64,000 nt of DNA from Triticum aestivum (GCF_018294505.1 NC_057798.1:376026189-376090188); one strand, 5' to 3'; counted from the first letter of the stretch, positions 12,048 through 24,553 are shown. Notes: generated by a model from the letters alone, not told the origin. Made by a program: numbers and translations.

Positions 12048-13044
12048 TTCCTCGTATGTCTTCTCTTTCCTCTTTGACACTTGTTGACAAAAGGGGGAGA
12101 ATTACATCAAGTGATAATTTATCGGGGTTTGCAGGGTGTTTTCATTCGCTCTTTGGTTTTCCCTTGAACAATTTTCTTCATGAACTTATCGCACCGCATG
12201 TGGTGCTCAAACACTCAGATGTCATGTAACATTAATAACCCCCTCCTACAATATCATTTGCTTTGCACTATTTGTCTGCAGGTACCATCGAATGTGTTTT
12301 CTTGTGAATGATTATCTTTGATAATTATCTATCTTACAGGGAAACATATTTTCTCCTTGAAGAAGAATAGAGAATCATCATGGGATGATACTAATCTGGA
12401 GAAGTACTTCGAGTACTAAATGAACTATAACTATCGTTGTTGGATATGCGCCGATTATTAGATCTTATCATCTAACCTCACAGGAAAAGAATGTCAATCT
12501 AAACTTTTGTGCCTTTCGAGAAGGCCATATGATCCACTGACAAAAATTGCTTTTTCCTGGCAAGTATCTCTTGTATTATCCTATGTACTGTAAGGAAATC
12601 ACATCTGAAGCATATCCATTTCGAGCAACTCTCTTATGTCCGCTTTCCTGCTCTATTTACATCCAATACATAACATGCAGGAAAACAACTTCTCGTGTGG
12701 ATTCAAATTTTGTTCCGAGAAAACCCGCATGATATATCCTTGTCACAAATCACTCAACGCTTATCTTACATCTAACCTTCTTCAAAGATTTTGTGACGAG
12801 AACCACCTCAGACACCGTCAAGTGCATTGAAAGAACTCAAGTATAAGGTCTTTTGTCAATGACACTCATACGAAGAATAATATTGTTCCTCTGGTTCATC
12901 ATGATCTGAAGCTTAACTTCAGGGGGAGAATATTTCATCTTCATAATTATCTCTCGTCTTTCATTATTCTTTGCATTACATTCCATTCATTATCTATCAT
13001 TCGATGTGATCTATTTTGTCAACAATCGTCCAAAAGGGGGAGAT
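12048..13044 (+). other. 3' non-coding region of element A with polypurine tracts
   Basis: No gene is seen. The tract AAAAGGGGGAGA at 13032-13043 directly precedes the 3' LTR and is the expected plus-strand primer. An identical 12-mer sits at 12089-12100 just after ORF2, and a shorter AGGGGGAGA at 12921-12929. Confidence 0.75.
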
Positions 13045-14618
13045 TGTTGGTGCAATATCTGCCTGCCTTGTGTTCTGGAGATTGTTGACAGAAACAGGTA
13101 TGGACTGATTTGTTTGCTAGTGCATACAAAGAGAAAAAGTTCATACACAACCAAAGAAAATGCTGTCTCCGGTGCTGAGTTCGAGGAACTTCACTGAAGT
13201 ACATCTATATTGCAGAGAAGAACGAGCTATATTTGTTGAAGTAATAGAGTCGAGAACATTGATGTGAAGAAATCGACCCCTCAAAAATTTACTGCTGAAG
13301 CAAAGCTTTCCATTCGCTAGTGTCGTCCAAAGAAATTGACTGCAGCGATGGGAGACGATGACAAAGTGAAGATGTAGTATTCATTTTGTTGTTCTTCTTT
13401 CATTCTTTCGAGTCATAGGACCTACTATGAAGAGGGGTATAGGTTCTTGATGCTTAGATCGACAGTGATGCTTATCCATAACCTATGAAACATGCGAGAG
13501 AAATCTCTTTATGGCTTGAGCAAATACTTGCCAGCAAGAGACTATGATCTTCTTTGCTACGAGAGATTTTTCTCGGACCGAGGAGTTAGCATTCCTTGCT
13601 CTGCAAGAAATGCTACCGTTGTGCTCGAAACCGACCATTGGACTCGTGTTCCCATTAGGGAAGGTTGTGGCTATAAATAGCCACCCTGCTCCAATGTTGT
13701 TTATTGGCTGCTCCGCTTGAGATTTCTGAGAAGATTGATTTGAGCAACCCCTCTTCGAGTGATTTGAGTTTAAGATCCACCAAGAGAAAAACCATGAGTC
13801 CAGAATTATATAGTTGTTTTGCATCACAGTAGTTCTGAGTGAGAGTTCTTGTACCTATTACTCTTGAGAGTTGCGCACTCTCTAGGCGGATAGGTTTAGG
13901 CTGCGAGTGTTGAAGAGTTGTTGTCTTCACCGAGTCTGGTCTTCAGCAACCAAGAGTGATTGTGGTTCGCAAAGGCCGACCGAAGGTTTGGAGATCACCG
14001 GCAAGGGTCTACCACGAGTGAAATCAACATGAGTCTGATTACTATGTGTTGAAGGAGAATAGGGAGAAGAGATTTTATCTTCTGTGTTAAGTCACAACCA
14101 CTCCAGCCAGATGTAGCCCTTTGGCAGAAAGGTGAACTGGTCTACCAAATCTGATTGTTGCCTTTGAGCACCACTGGTTCATTCTATTTCACTGCAATTC
14201 CTTCAGCAGTTCTTATATGTGCACTGTGTTGATAGTTTATATGATCATTTTATTCGGTCGTCTACTTATATATTCGTACTCATCCTGTTTCACTCTCATC
14301 GCTTGTATTCATTCATTACTTTCATATTCCTTAGATCCCTTGTGATATCATTACCTGTGTGCTTCATGTTGTGTCTTGTTCTACTACATCTGTTTGCATG
14401 CTGCATTACTCTCATTGTAGTTAAACCTGTGATTTATCAAGCTCGTACTATTGTTAATGTTTTCATCAATGAATATGCTTCTGACGAAGAAGATTGACTT
14501 AGTTCAATTCCTTTGATACTCTATTCCGCTGTTGTGATTGGGATTAGCTTTAGAACTTTCGAAAGAAATTTTGAATGTCCCATTCACCCCCCTGGTCGAT
14601 ATACTCTCGGTCCTAACA
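13045..14618 (+). repeat. 3' LTR of element A
   Basis: Starts TGTTGGTGC and ends CTAACA, 1574 bp. It contains the terminal ~112 bp that the 5' LTR has lost, and a TATA box matching that of the 5' LTR. Confidence 0.9.
13672..13679 (+). promoter_or_regulatory. LTR TATA box (element A, 3' LTR)
   Basis: TATAAATA in the same GGCTATAAATAGCC context as at 3601. Confidence 0.6.
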
Positions 14619-16536
14619 TAAACATGTCCAAATTAAAGTGAAACCATATGAAAATGTGTACAGTTAGAATGTTATTCTGCCACTAATGTGCTTAGTTTTG
14701 TTTTCATGCATAGGATTTTGAAAATTAGGTCCAGGTGGAAGTTTTGCTCCATTCCTTTCAACCAAATGCATGAATAATTGAATAGTAGAGGACTATAGGA
14801 AAATTTCCTATTGCTTTTTTTCCTTCATTTTTTCCTTTGAACCAAAATAGCCCTAATGGATAGACACGAATGTAAAGTAATAAGTGATGCGACAAGTGTA
14901 CAACCTCTTTGGTGTAGCCGTGTCGACCTTAGCACCATTGGGCTGGTCGCTAAAGAAGTTGCAGCAAAGGTGGATGTCGGAGGTGTGGAATAAGATCTGG
15001 GGCGTCTGTAGACGGCGTCTAGGGTACTGCTCTGTTGTGATGGATGGTTCCATCGTTGGAGCAGCTTCAGCGAGCTAGAAGACATCGAGGCTATAGGAGT
15101 ACAAGACAGACATTGTTAATTTCAAGTGGGATTCTAATAGCATCTCCAAAAGATGATGTAAAATACATTACCAAAAAGTAGTAGATGTAAAATTTACATC
15201 ACCAGAGATCACCTGGCTCCAACAGATGAGGTAAAAACTGTTGACTCTGAACTTAAATGTCAAAACTGAAATTTACTGTCGAATCTGAAAGTTACTGTCG
15301 AAACTAAACACACTAGTAGCAGAGAAGCATTTCACATGTAGTTTAGGCCGCTCAAGTACTAGTAGTAGAGAAACAATGATCTAAATCAGCAGGCGATCGA
15401 TAGGGAACACAATAGAAGATAGTAGCCAGAATAACGACGCCTGGAGCAGCAGCATGAACTAGAGCCAGAGCAGCAACTTGTGTAGCTGCAGCAATGCAAG
15501 CGAGAGCAAGAGCAGAGGAGCATCACAAGCAAGAGGAAGAGTAGAGCAGCAGTGCGAGCGAGCGAGAGCCGAAGCAGCAGCATCAGCTCTGGCTGGTATG
15601 TACGCTGCACCGAGGGAGCCTCGCACTGGGGGAGAGCCGCCGTGGATATGTGGCCGGCTGCGCAGACATCAAGGTAGCCACGCCATGGGGGAGCGATATC
15701 AAACACCGGCAACGCCAGGAGGTCGAGTTAAGGAGAAAGTGCGATGTGATGAGTGTAAAATCTCTTTGGTGGCATCGAGTAGGCCTTGACTTTGTCTGAG
15801 GAGTCAGTGAGGATGCCGTGGTTCCGGTAGAGCAGGTTAAGGCAGCGCTGTGGGGATGGAGCAGCCGCGATAGATGAGGAGATCGTCAGAGCAGCTCCTT
15901 GGAGGTGGTGGACAGGGCGGCTAAACCGGCGGGACGACGAGATCAACGGTGGACCCTCATCCGAGGCGGTGGATGAGGGCGGTCTAGCTATTGCGATGGA
16001 TGACATCGTCGGTGAAGAGGCTCCGGGTGGGCAGCAGTGGGGTGGTGGATGGAGGAGGGCAGGGTTTCGCAGCTGGAGCAGAGAGGTTATGGTGGCCTGG
16101 GTTTTCGAATGGCGAAAATGAGGTGATGGGAGGGGGGAACCATGACTTAGGGACGCGCTTGTCCAAAATGTAGGGTGTGTTACAAAAGTGCCCCCACCGA
16201 TTTGAACTAGCGGCACTTTCGGCTCAGGGATAGAAGGGGGATTTCGCGTGTCGGGATTTGGCAACTGGAGGGAGTTTTCACGCGCGTTGTAATTTCGGGA
16301 TTGCAAGGCGCGGGTTATGATGGCACGAGTTTTCAGAGCACAAAGAGACAAAGCGATATATGAATTTTAGGGATAACAAGGTGCGGGTTGAAATTTCGGG
16401 ACAAGCCTAATGTGTAATAATGTATGTACCAAATAAATTCACACTTCCGTCAATGAAAAAAATCTATTCGCACCACACAAAGAGAGAGTCTTCTCCTGTT
16501 TTACTATACAAATGCCATTCAAAACTATGAATCCAT
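14619..16536. other. Low-copy flank with GC-rich, gene-like blocks; no gene assigned
   Basis: AT-rich to 14880, then two GC-rich blocks (14880-15080 and 15400-16170). The blocks have open minus-strand frames (207 codons at 15728-16351) but no domain I recognise. The minus-strand stretches ending near 14880 and 15740 share a short motif (P-K-R-[FL]-Y-T) and similar DNA, as if two copies of one decayed gene or repeat end were present. Poly-glutamine-like GCA/GAG runs fill 15430-15600. They could be a decayed F-box-like fragment; the evidence is too thin to name it. Confidence 0.35.
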
Positions 16537-16826
16537 GTTATGTCCAATTAATTTTTTTTGCTAGCTGGGTAATGCATGTAACCTACTCATACGAACATTT
16601 TAGTGCATTCCAAATGTATATACTAGCGCTAAAATTCGAACTAAATTTGAATTCATTTCTCTATTTGAATGAGAATCTATTTGTTATGTCCAATTAATTT
16701 ATTTTGCTAGCTGGGTAATGCATGTAACCTACTCATACGAACATTTTAGTGCATTCCAAATGTATATACTAGCGCTAAAATTCGAACTAAATTTGAATTC
16801 ATTTCTCTATTTGAATGAGAATCTAT
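16537..16826. repeat. Two-copy tandem repeat, period 146 bp
   Basis: 16537-16680 and 16683-16826 are nearly identical over 144 bp (I see one base difference, in the T run near 16555 against 16701). The unit is AT-rich and non-coding. Near identity suggests a recent unequal-exchange or replication-slippage event. Confidence 0.93.
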
Positions 16827-17269
16827 AATCATGCTTGTTGCCAAGCTAAACCATCATTTGTATGTTATCTTAACAACACACCACATGATTACTTTAGACT
16901 TAGATATGAAGTATGTGTACTATATATGAACTCGAATTCAAAATTTTGAATACACTTGATGTTGATTCCAAATAATAATACATTTGAATTACTAGCTAGA
17001 TCTTCATAATCTAAACCATGTTTCATATGTACACTATATTTATCACACAAAGTATAGTGCCCCGCCCCCTACATTATGACAAGTATTTAGCCCTGAGCTG
17101 CAAAAGCCACACATTATCACAAATTCAAATAAATGTTATATATACTATATGTAATATAACATGTTCATAACCACACCATGCGTATCACCATTATATTCAT
17201 GCATATGCGTCGGTTTAAAACACTATGATCTCTTGTTCAAATATATGAATCCACTTTTATAAATGAATT
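16827..17269. other. AT-rich intergenic stretch
   Basis: No gene, RNA or mobile-element end is seen. Confidence 0.5.
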
Positions 17270-18680
17270 ATGATCTCTGTTTGTATTTTACACCCACACA
17301 ATCCTCTTCTCTTTGCACCTAGCACTAACTTTCTCTCGTGCATGCACACGCCCTCCTCCCTCTCACCCTCCCTCAACATTCTCTCCATCGCGCACATTCG
17401 TTATTTCTCTTTAGACCGTTTACCCATGGTGTGTGTAGGCCCTCCAGCTCCTTCTTTCCGGCACACACCGATCGATATACCTCTCTAGCCAGGTGTACCT
17501 ACCACAAACACATGCTTTCCCTCTTCTCTTCTCACCGTCCATGCTCCCCTTTTTTAATACAGTTCCACGTACGTGCACACTCATGCCCCTCATTTAATCG
17601 ATCTCATACTCGCACACTACCCCCCTCGATATAGTAGGCCTCTCGCACCACCTCCTAGCCGCATCCCTCTTTCCATCCGTATCTCCAGGCCTTATTTGCT
17701 TCTAACACATGCATGCATGTATATCGATCGATCTCCCTACGTATAGCTAGGTCGACTATAACTCTTTTTCCCCATGCGCCAATCAACGTACCTCACAAGT
17801 TATGTCTCTCCCTTTCTCCGACACAGGACGATTGATCTTCCTATGTAGTTATGTCTGCTTACCACATACATATCATCCCCCCCTCATCATCCATGCATGC
17901 CTCCCGACCCGTCTCTCACACACATGTGCACACACAGACGGGCATCCCCTCTCTTATTGATATTGCAGTCGTACCCTCCGTTTGTCTAGTAGGCCTCTCC
18001 CACAATTTGTGAGAAGCAACTCAACCACTAACCCTCCGACACTCTAGCTCTATCTCTCTCCCAACATTATTCCTCTCCTACACATATGCATGAATGCCGA
18101 TTGATCTCCCTCGATACATAGCTAGGTCCCTCTCCTTCTCCACACATATACCCGTCGATCTACCTCTCTATAGTTAGGTCTCTGCCCCCCCCACACACCG
18201 ATAGTCGAACGTTGTAGGTAGATGTCCACGCCACAAAGACAAACTGCACCTCTCCCCTCTCACATTCCAATAGGCCGACCAACCGCCCTATATCTTTGAC
18301 GTGAGCACACACAAATTTGATGGCACTCTTTATCGATTGCGCAACCACACACTTAATCCCTCTCTTTGATTCTATCGATATCTCACACCGATGATCCCTC
18401 CAATCTCTTCTCATGGATCGCTCCCTCTATATATGATATATCTAGGCCTTTGTTTCACACACATTGCATGTGTTACATTTTTTTGTTTGAGATATCATCG
18501 ACACATTGTCTTTGTTTCGCACAAACCATCTCTCCCACACACACACACACGTATGTGGGATACCTACACGTAGAGAAGAGGTGCACACATGACACATGTA
18601 CTCACATCCTGTTCCCAGCCACACCCGCGCGGGTACATGGTGGAGATCATTTCTGTATGGCAAGGCATCCCACACGATAA
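17270..18680. repeat. Pyrimidine-rich degenerate repeat field
   Basis: About 1.4 kb of C/T-rich sequence in which variants of CGATCGATCTCCCT followed by ATAGCTAGGTC recur (near 17470, 17720, 17830, 18100, 18150), mixed with CACACACA runs (18536-18551) and ATGCATGCATG words. Spacing is irregular, so it is not a simple satellite. No coding sense is seen on either strand. Confidence 0.5.
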
Positions 18681-20599
18681 TTTGATGCATGTAGCGGTTG
18701 TTTACTTGAAAGAGGGTCATGTACCACACGTACACGGAACAAAGTTTGACTTGACGCGTTAGTTTTAGATAAATTTATATTCCTCAATGGCACGTACATA
18801 ATATAAAATGATTGTCATCGAGGAAAAAAAAATATGCTCCACTATATACAATGGAGCCTGCCTGCCGGGGTTTGTCTCTCTTCACACTATCTCACACAAG
18901 GCTGCGGTGGCCTCTCTCTCTCACTGTCGGCCATTGATCCGGCCGCATCCCATCCGCCGATGGAAAGGGAGGATGTGCATCATTTCTTCGTTTGACGGTG
19001 TCGAGGCAGCATGTCCCGATCTGCGGTACCCGCCGTTCTCTCTGACCAAGCTCCGACGCGGTAGGGCCTTCACCACTTGCTCGCTGCCATAGTATGGGTA
19101 GATCCCGGCCGCCGACGCCCTCCTAGTTACATCCCAACGACCCTCAAGTACAGCTCCCTCCGGCCTTGCTCCACTGTCCATCTTCCCACATTGCTGCATG
19201 TGGATATTCTTTAGTTCTTTGCTTAAAATGTATCTCGGTTGACGTACTTTCCATCTTGCAATGTCGTCCTCACACCGTTTTTGATAAACCACCATGCTGC
19301 TATTTTTCCCTTATGACATGGAATATGCTTATTTTTTGTCAGTGTATGTGTCTTCAACTGTTATTGGGCAATAATTGTTTCCTTTCTACCTCTTTTTTCA
19401 AACAGGGCTATCCATTTCACCTCGTTGCTATTGCGACCTTTTGGTGAACTGCACAAATCATTTTTTTCTTAAGCGTGTTTTGTGCAGTTCCGCCAAAATG
19501 TCACACGAGCAACGTTTTACATTTCTGTGGGACTGCAGAAAGGGAGATTGGTTTTGCTATCCTCCTCATCCAAGTCTGAGCCTAATCTTCTCCAACAAGT
19601 AGTTAGTCTTAAAGAGAGATTGCATAGGTGACCGGCTTCTTTTGTGTGTGTTACGTTTCATCATCTAGTTCCACTATTATTGTAATCACACTAACTGAAT
19701 ATCTTTGCAATAGGGATGATCAACTCAATTTTAGTGGAACTTCACAAACTGATCGGATTTTGATGTCCTCCATACACCTCTTTCTTGGCTACAGTGCTAC
19801 GTGAAACTAGCTGCCAACCAATGAACACTGTGGCTAGGAAATGGAGCCATGCCTACGAACAACATCTATCAATTATATATTTTTCTTTATTTGTACACCT
19901 TCTCACAACTTTGTCTTCAGCTGTGATGTAAATATTGGCGCTGATCTGCGAATCATTGAGATGCATTAGCAACCATGGTAGTTTCATTTGTATTTGATGG
20001 AATGTTGTAGCAAGACAACCTTGAGGCAAGAGGACACATGAATCCTAAGTTGAAACCTTTTTTTTGCAGGAACCAAAGTTAAAACCTTCATAACATTACA
20101 GTACAATTTAATTATGCTGGAAAATTATGCGTACGTATAAACAAATCTTGAAAGATTGATAGCAGTGCCAGAAACCATTCAACTTCGTTTTGCCGACATG
20201 TGGGACATCCTTCATCCGGCTCCACCTGCCATGCACCAATATTGAGTGCATAACTACAGGCGAGATTCACCCCGGTCATTGCGTTGTAGTAATAATGACT
20301 AGTGAGCAGTCAAATCATAGAGCCCCACCTTCGCCACAGTAAGTTGCTCGGACAAAGCAACCATCATTTCACTCTTCATTGAATCCGCTGGTACTCCAAT
20401 ATTTCCAGAGTAATAAGTTGCTCGAAGCAACCATCACTTCACCTTTCCCACAGTAAGTGCTACATTTTTTTATTCTAGACACCACCACACGTGAATATTG
20501 GATGGTAGCAACACAACATCAAGTGTACTAGCACTACTCAGTTCAAAAATCGAAACCAACCAATGAACTACTAGATGGTGAGCGTTTACTAGTATCATG
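18681..20599. other. Unassigned low-copy sequence, possible transcript remnant
   Basis: No frame gives a protein I recognise. Several pyrimidine tracts followed by AG look like splice acceptors (near 19405, 19713 and 20070), and a GC-rich block at 18900-19180 could be a decayed first exon, but no donor-exon-acceptor chain keeps an open frame. 18570-18810 has weak similarity to 21555-21800. Confidence 0.3.
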
Positions 20600-20601
20600 T
20601 A

Positions 20602-20732
20602 CTCCCTCTGTCCATGTATACAAGGCCTAATGCATTTTTCAAGACTAACTTTGACCACATGTTAGAGCAGTATAGGACATGCAAGTTGCTCAAAGCATAC
20701 CGTCAAATTTGGACGTGAAAGGATGAAGGGAG
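20602..20732. mobile_element. Stowaway-type MITE
   Basis: 131 bp bounded by imperfect inverted ends (CTCCCTCTGTCC on the left; GGATGAAGGGAG on the right) and flanked by TA on both sides (20600-20601, 20733-20734). These are the hallmarks of Tc1/mariner-derived Stowaway MITEs of grasses. It has no coding capacity. Confidence 0.82.
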
Positions 20733-21159
20733 TAGTACTAATCGCAACACATGCATGCGTGAGGAGTACTACAATAAACAATAATGTTTTACATGCATTG
20801 GTTAATTATATCTTAATCATGGCACTTAACAATTTAATGCACAAAACAAGAACGGTTGACGGGATTAGCAGAAAGCAAAGCGCCTTTTTAGCGGGGATTT
20901 GCATCATTCCATGAAGGTGCAAAACCAAGTGTTACTACTACACCAAACAAGTTCAAAACGAGAAACTGGACCCACTCATGGCATGGCACACATGGCTCGT
21001 TTGGTCTGTTCGTCAAACCGCTTCCTCTTCTTGGCATAATAATAGAGTACAATAAATTTTTTAGAATGCTCTTGGCATGTCGCTAACATGTGGGAGTGAG
21101 TGTGAGTTAACTGACCTCAATAGATGGAAAAATTGCCAGCTCGCCGCACTTTGAGAGAG

Positions 21160-22137
21160 ATGAGGAGCGAGAAGCAATACGGGATGGTGGATTACTAGAG
21201 CTAGGTGTTGCACGGAGGCCAAGAAATATGGTGATGGTGTGAGGTGGGCCATGTATGATGTAACTACACTGGGCTGTCGTGTTTCAGACTCTTCGGTCTA
21301 CTAAATGTGGAGAAGATTGGGTTGATTTTATATCGCTGAATTTGAAATATTAAGAGTCCATATGCTCCACTGCGAGGTTCCTTGCTCCTTCTCAGTCGTC
21401 GAAAAGAGTTCTTCTTTGTTTTGCCAACAGATGGGACATCCAGGTCCATGTGTCATGCAAGAAAATGGAGTTAAGTAATAGGAGAGACTCACCAACGGTC
21501 ACGAACATAGGTGTAGTACGTGCACGAATCACCCAGGAAAAAAGGAATATGAGCACAAAGAGAAGAGGTGCAGGCACCGACACAGGTATTCTTTGCCTCT
21601 TTCCCTAATACTCACGCGCAGGTACACGGTGAGCTCATTTCTATACGAAGAGGCAATTCACGTGATAATTTGGCGAGTGTAGTAGTTTTTATGATCGGGA
21701 ACCATGCGTGAACGAATCAAAGTTTGACCATGACGCGGTGGCGTGTTATTTATAAATTAAGTTATTTTATTTGATGGCACGTACGCAACATTATTTTCTC
21801 AATGGAACGTGAATCATGCACGCACTGAATGACGGATCACGGGATGGTAGCCATGGACATGGTCGGCCCTTTTTGGAGACTACACTACTTTGATGTGTCC
21901 CATCAACTCGCAAACAAGGAGAAGCTTGCTTACTATGACCTCTCCCTCACTCACGCGTGCGTGGTGGCTCGCAGGACAAGGAGAAGCTTTTTGCTTTACG
22001 ATAGTGCGCTTATACATGCGGTGGATGTGCAACAGTTCATTTGGTGTCAGATTGCTAGAAGTATATATATTTTAGTACCATCATCATTGTTTGACTTCCG
22101 GAAGAGGTGAAGAGCCAAGCGCAAGGTCATCTACTCA
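21160..22137. repeat. Local duplication, copy 1
   Basis: Similar along its length to 23369-23725 joined to 40819-41174. Shared landmarks are the GCACGGAGGCC and GAGGTGGGCCATGTATGATG stretches, CATGCAAGAAAATGGAG, then GGTAGCCATGGACATGGTCG and GCCAAGCGCAAGGTCA. Copy 1 has roughly 270 bp (about 21480-21770) missing from copy 2. It is non-coding or too decayed to read. Confidence 0.7.
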
Positions 22138-22837
22138 CAGTATAACCGGTCGTGTTTGCACGAATTTGTTTATGTACAATTTGAGTGGATTGCTCCAGTG
22201 GTCATCACATGTGAGCCAATCGATTCACACCCTTCCGCGCTCCATTTTGTCTTGTGTTACTTCCTCCATCCAGCACGCTGACAAGTGGGCCCCAAGCTCA
22301 TGTATGCCAACATGGGTAGTCAATTATTTTGTCAGAGTCAGGTATCACACCATTTCCGTGCCACGTCAATGAATCCACTGGAAACCCAGTAAAAAAATGA
22401 ATCCACTAGAAAGAAGTCTAGACTTGTTCGGTTCAACCGCCTCCCTAGGTGTTTGGAGAGGAAGTGGCCGACGTGAGGCGGTTCTATAGGCGTGCAGGCG
22501 GCAAAAAACAGGGGGAAACACAGGAAGCAGCTAGACGAGGGAGGGAAGCTTCTACATTCGCGGGGGACGTGGCATTGGCCATTGGGCGGCATCAAGCGGT
22601 CATCTGAATACGCCATAAAGGATGCGAAGAGGCATCCTATATCAACAAGGACCGACTTCCCTACCAATAGCTCGTCTAACAGAACTCCCAAGTTAACGGT
22701 CCTGAGGCTGGAGTAGTCATCACATGGGTGACTGGATGGGAAGTGGCCTTGATGTTAAATTAACTGATGGGATGGGTCACTATAAACATTTAATTGGCTT
22801 AAATGTATATAGTGCTCCGTCCTATTATTTGAATTAA
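22138..22837. other. Unassigned sequence between duplicate and tandem repeat
   Basis: A minus-strand frame of 117 codons (22338-22691) has no recognisable domain. No RNA or mobile-element end is seen. Confidence 0.4.
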
Positions 22838-23095
22838 CCTCGAGGTCTTTGTTTTGTAATTTTGACATTTTTTGTGTTTTGAACACATGTTAATCGAAGG
22901 TCTATCACGTTACTTTTAGATAATTTTAGTTTTTTGAACCTCGAGGTCTTCGTCTTGTAATTTTTTACATTTTTTGTTTTCTGAACACATGTTAATCGAA
23001 GGTCTATCGTGTTACTTTTTGATAATTTTTGTTTTTCGAACACATGTTAATTGGCTTGAAAGAAGGTTTATCGTGTTACTTTATGACATGTTTCC
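22838..23095. repeat. Tandem repeat, about 2.5 copies, period ~101 bp
   Basis: CCTCGAGGTCTT recurs at 22838 and 22939. GAACACATGTTAAT recurs at 22881, 22983 and 23038, and the GTTACTTT word follows each. The last copy is partial. Confidence 0.8.
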
Positions 23096-23368
23096 AAAAA
23101 AGTGATATGACTTCTCTCAACTTATAAGTCATGTCTGTAAAATTAACCTCTATGTACTTCTCAAATTAACCTCTAGGCCTTGCACGAGTGTTGCAATGTG
23201 TCAGCGTCAATTGCAAGATGAGCCAGCAAGCTAGCAGTGGAGTTGCCAACATGCTCAAAGTGCACACAACATTGAGTATAAAGAAGCATGCCCAGGAAAT
23301 TAATGCGTGCTTAGGGAGGCCCTTTTCTCAAAGAGAAAGTGTAATAATGTACAGTCAGTAGGCTATAA

Positions 23369-23725
23369 GGATGAGGAGGGAGAAGCGATACGGGCTACTG
23401 GATATACTAACTAGGTGTCGCACGGAGGCCGAGGAATATGGTGAATGCGTGAGGTGGGCCATGTATGATGTGCTTCAGATTCTTTCGGTTAAATGTGGAG
23501 AGATTTGGTTGATTTTATATTATGAGTGCACATGATCCACCGCGAGGTTCCTTGCCCCTTCTGGGTCATTGATAATGTATGTTCTTCCACTCTCTTTTTT
23601 GCCGTGAGCTCTGTTCATCCTTTTGCCAACACGTGGGACATCTAGCATCAAGGTGCACGTGTCATGCAAGAAAATGGAGATAAGTAGTGCGTAAGTGAGT
23701 CATGCAATTTGATGGCACATACTAT
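23369..23725. repeat. Local duplication, copy 2, left part
   Basis: Matches 21160-21480 in order. It is broken by element B at the ACTAT target site and resumes at 40819. Confidence 0.7.
23721..23725. other. Target site duplication of element B, left
   Basis: ACTAT, matched by ACTAT at 40814-40818. Confidence 0.95.
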
Positions 23726-24548
23726 TGTAGTATCGAAAGTATGTCTAGAGGGGGGGGGGTGATTAGACTACTTGACCAAATAAAAGCTTATCCTTTTCCC
23801 AATTTTAATTCTTGACAGATTTTAACAAAGATAGACAAGTCAAGCAATCTTAACACAATTCAAGCAAGCAAGCAAAGAGTATATGAGCAGCGGAAAGTAA
23901 AGCATGCAACTTGCAAGAATGTAACGGGAAGGGTTTGGAGAGTGCAAACGCAATAGGAGACACAGATGTTTTTCTCATGGTTCCGATAGGTGGTGCTATC
24001 GTACATCCACATTGATGGAGACTTCAACCCACGAAGGGTAACGGCTACGCCAGTCCACGGAGGGCTCCACCTAAGAAGGGTCCACGAAGAAGCAACCTTG
24101 TCTATCCCACCATGGCCGTCGCCCACGAAGGACTTGCCTCACTAGCGGTAGATCTTCACGAAGTAGGCGATCTCCTTGCCTGTACAAACTCCTTGGTTCA
24201 GCTCCACAATCTTGTCGGAGGCTTCCAAGTGACACCTAGCCAATCTAGGAGACACCACTCTCCAAGAAGTAACAAATGGTGTGTTGATGATGAACTCCTT
24301 GCTCTTGTGCTTCAAATGATAGTCTCCCCAACACTCAACTCTCTCTCACAGGATTTGGATTTGGTGGAAAGAAGGTTTGAGTGGAAAGCAACTTGGGGAA
24401 TGCTAGAGATCAAGATTCATATGGTAGGATTGGAATATCTTGACCTCAACACAAGTGTAGGTGGTTCTCTCTCAGAAAATGTAAGTTGGAAGTGGAGGTT
24501 AGTTCTGATGGCTCTCTCCATGAATGAAGAGGAGGTGGAGGGGTATAT

Positions 24549-24553
24549 ATAGC
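24549..24553. other. Target site duplication of element C, left
   Basis: ATAGC, matched at 31732-31736. Its first three bases are also the last three of the LTR TATA box of element B (TATATATA at 24544-24551). Confidence 0.95.

Larger units (their letters stand above)
3040..14618 (+). mobile_element. Element A: non-autonomous LTR retrotransposon with gag and ORF2
   Basis: Two long direct repeats (3040-4548 and 13045-14618) begin TGTTG and end CTAACA. The first is followed by a primer binding site and the second is preceded by a purine tract, so the orientation is plus. The interior holds a copia-type gag remnant, an internal promoter and a second ORF related to the ORF2 of element B. No protease, reverse transcriptase or integrase motif is seen. 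Many stops and frameshifts, plus visibly diverged LTRs (by eye near 8-10% over the parts compared), mark it as old. Flanking 5-mers (TCGGT left, TAAAC right) do not match, so no target duplication survives. Confidence 0.88.

Noticed and set aside
15304..15370. CACTAGTAGCAGAGAAG as the end of a CACTA transposon
   Set aside because: Resembles the CACTA terminal word only loosely, with no inverted partner or 3-bp target duplication found.
15728..16351. 207-codon minus-strand frame as a host gene
   Set aside because: Proline/serine-rich composition from GC-rich DNA, no recognised domain, no start context or exon structure I can support. Described only as a gene-like block.
19375..20100. Exon-intron chain suggested by several pyrimidine tracts plus AG
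   Set aside because: No donor-acceptor pairing keeps an open frame and the short frames match nothing I know; left as unassigned.
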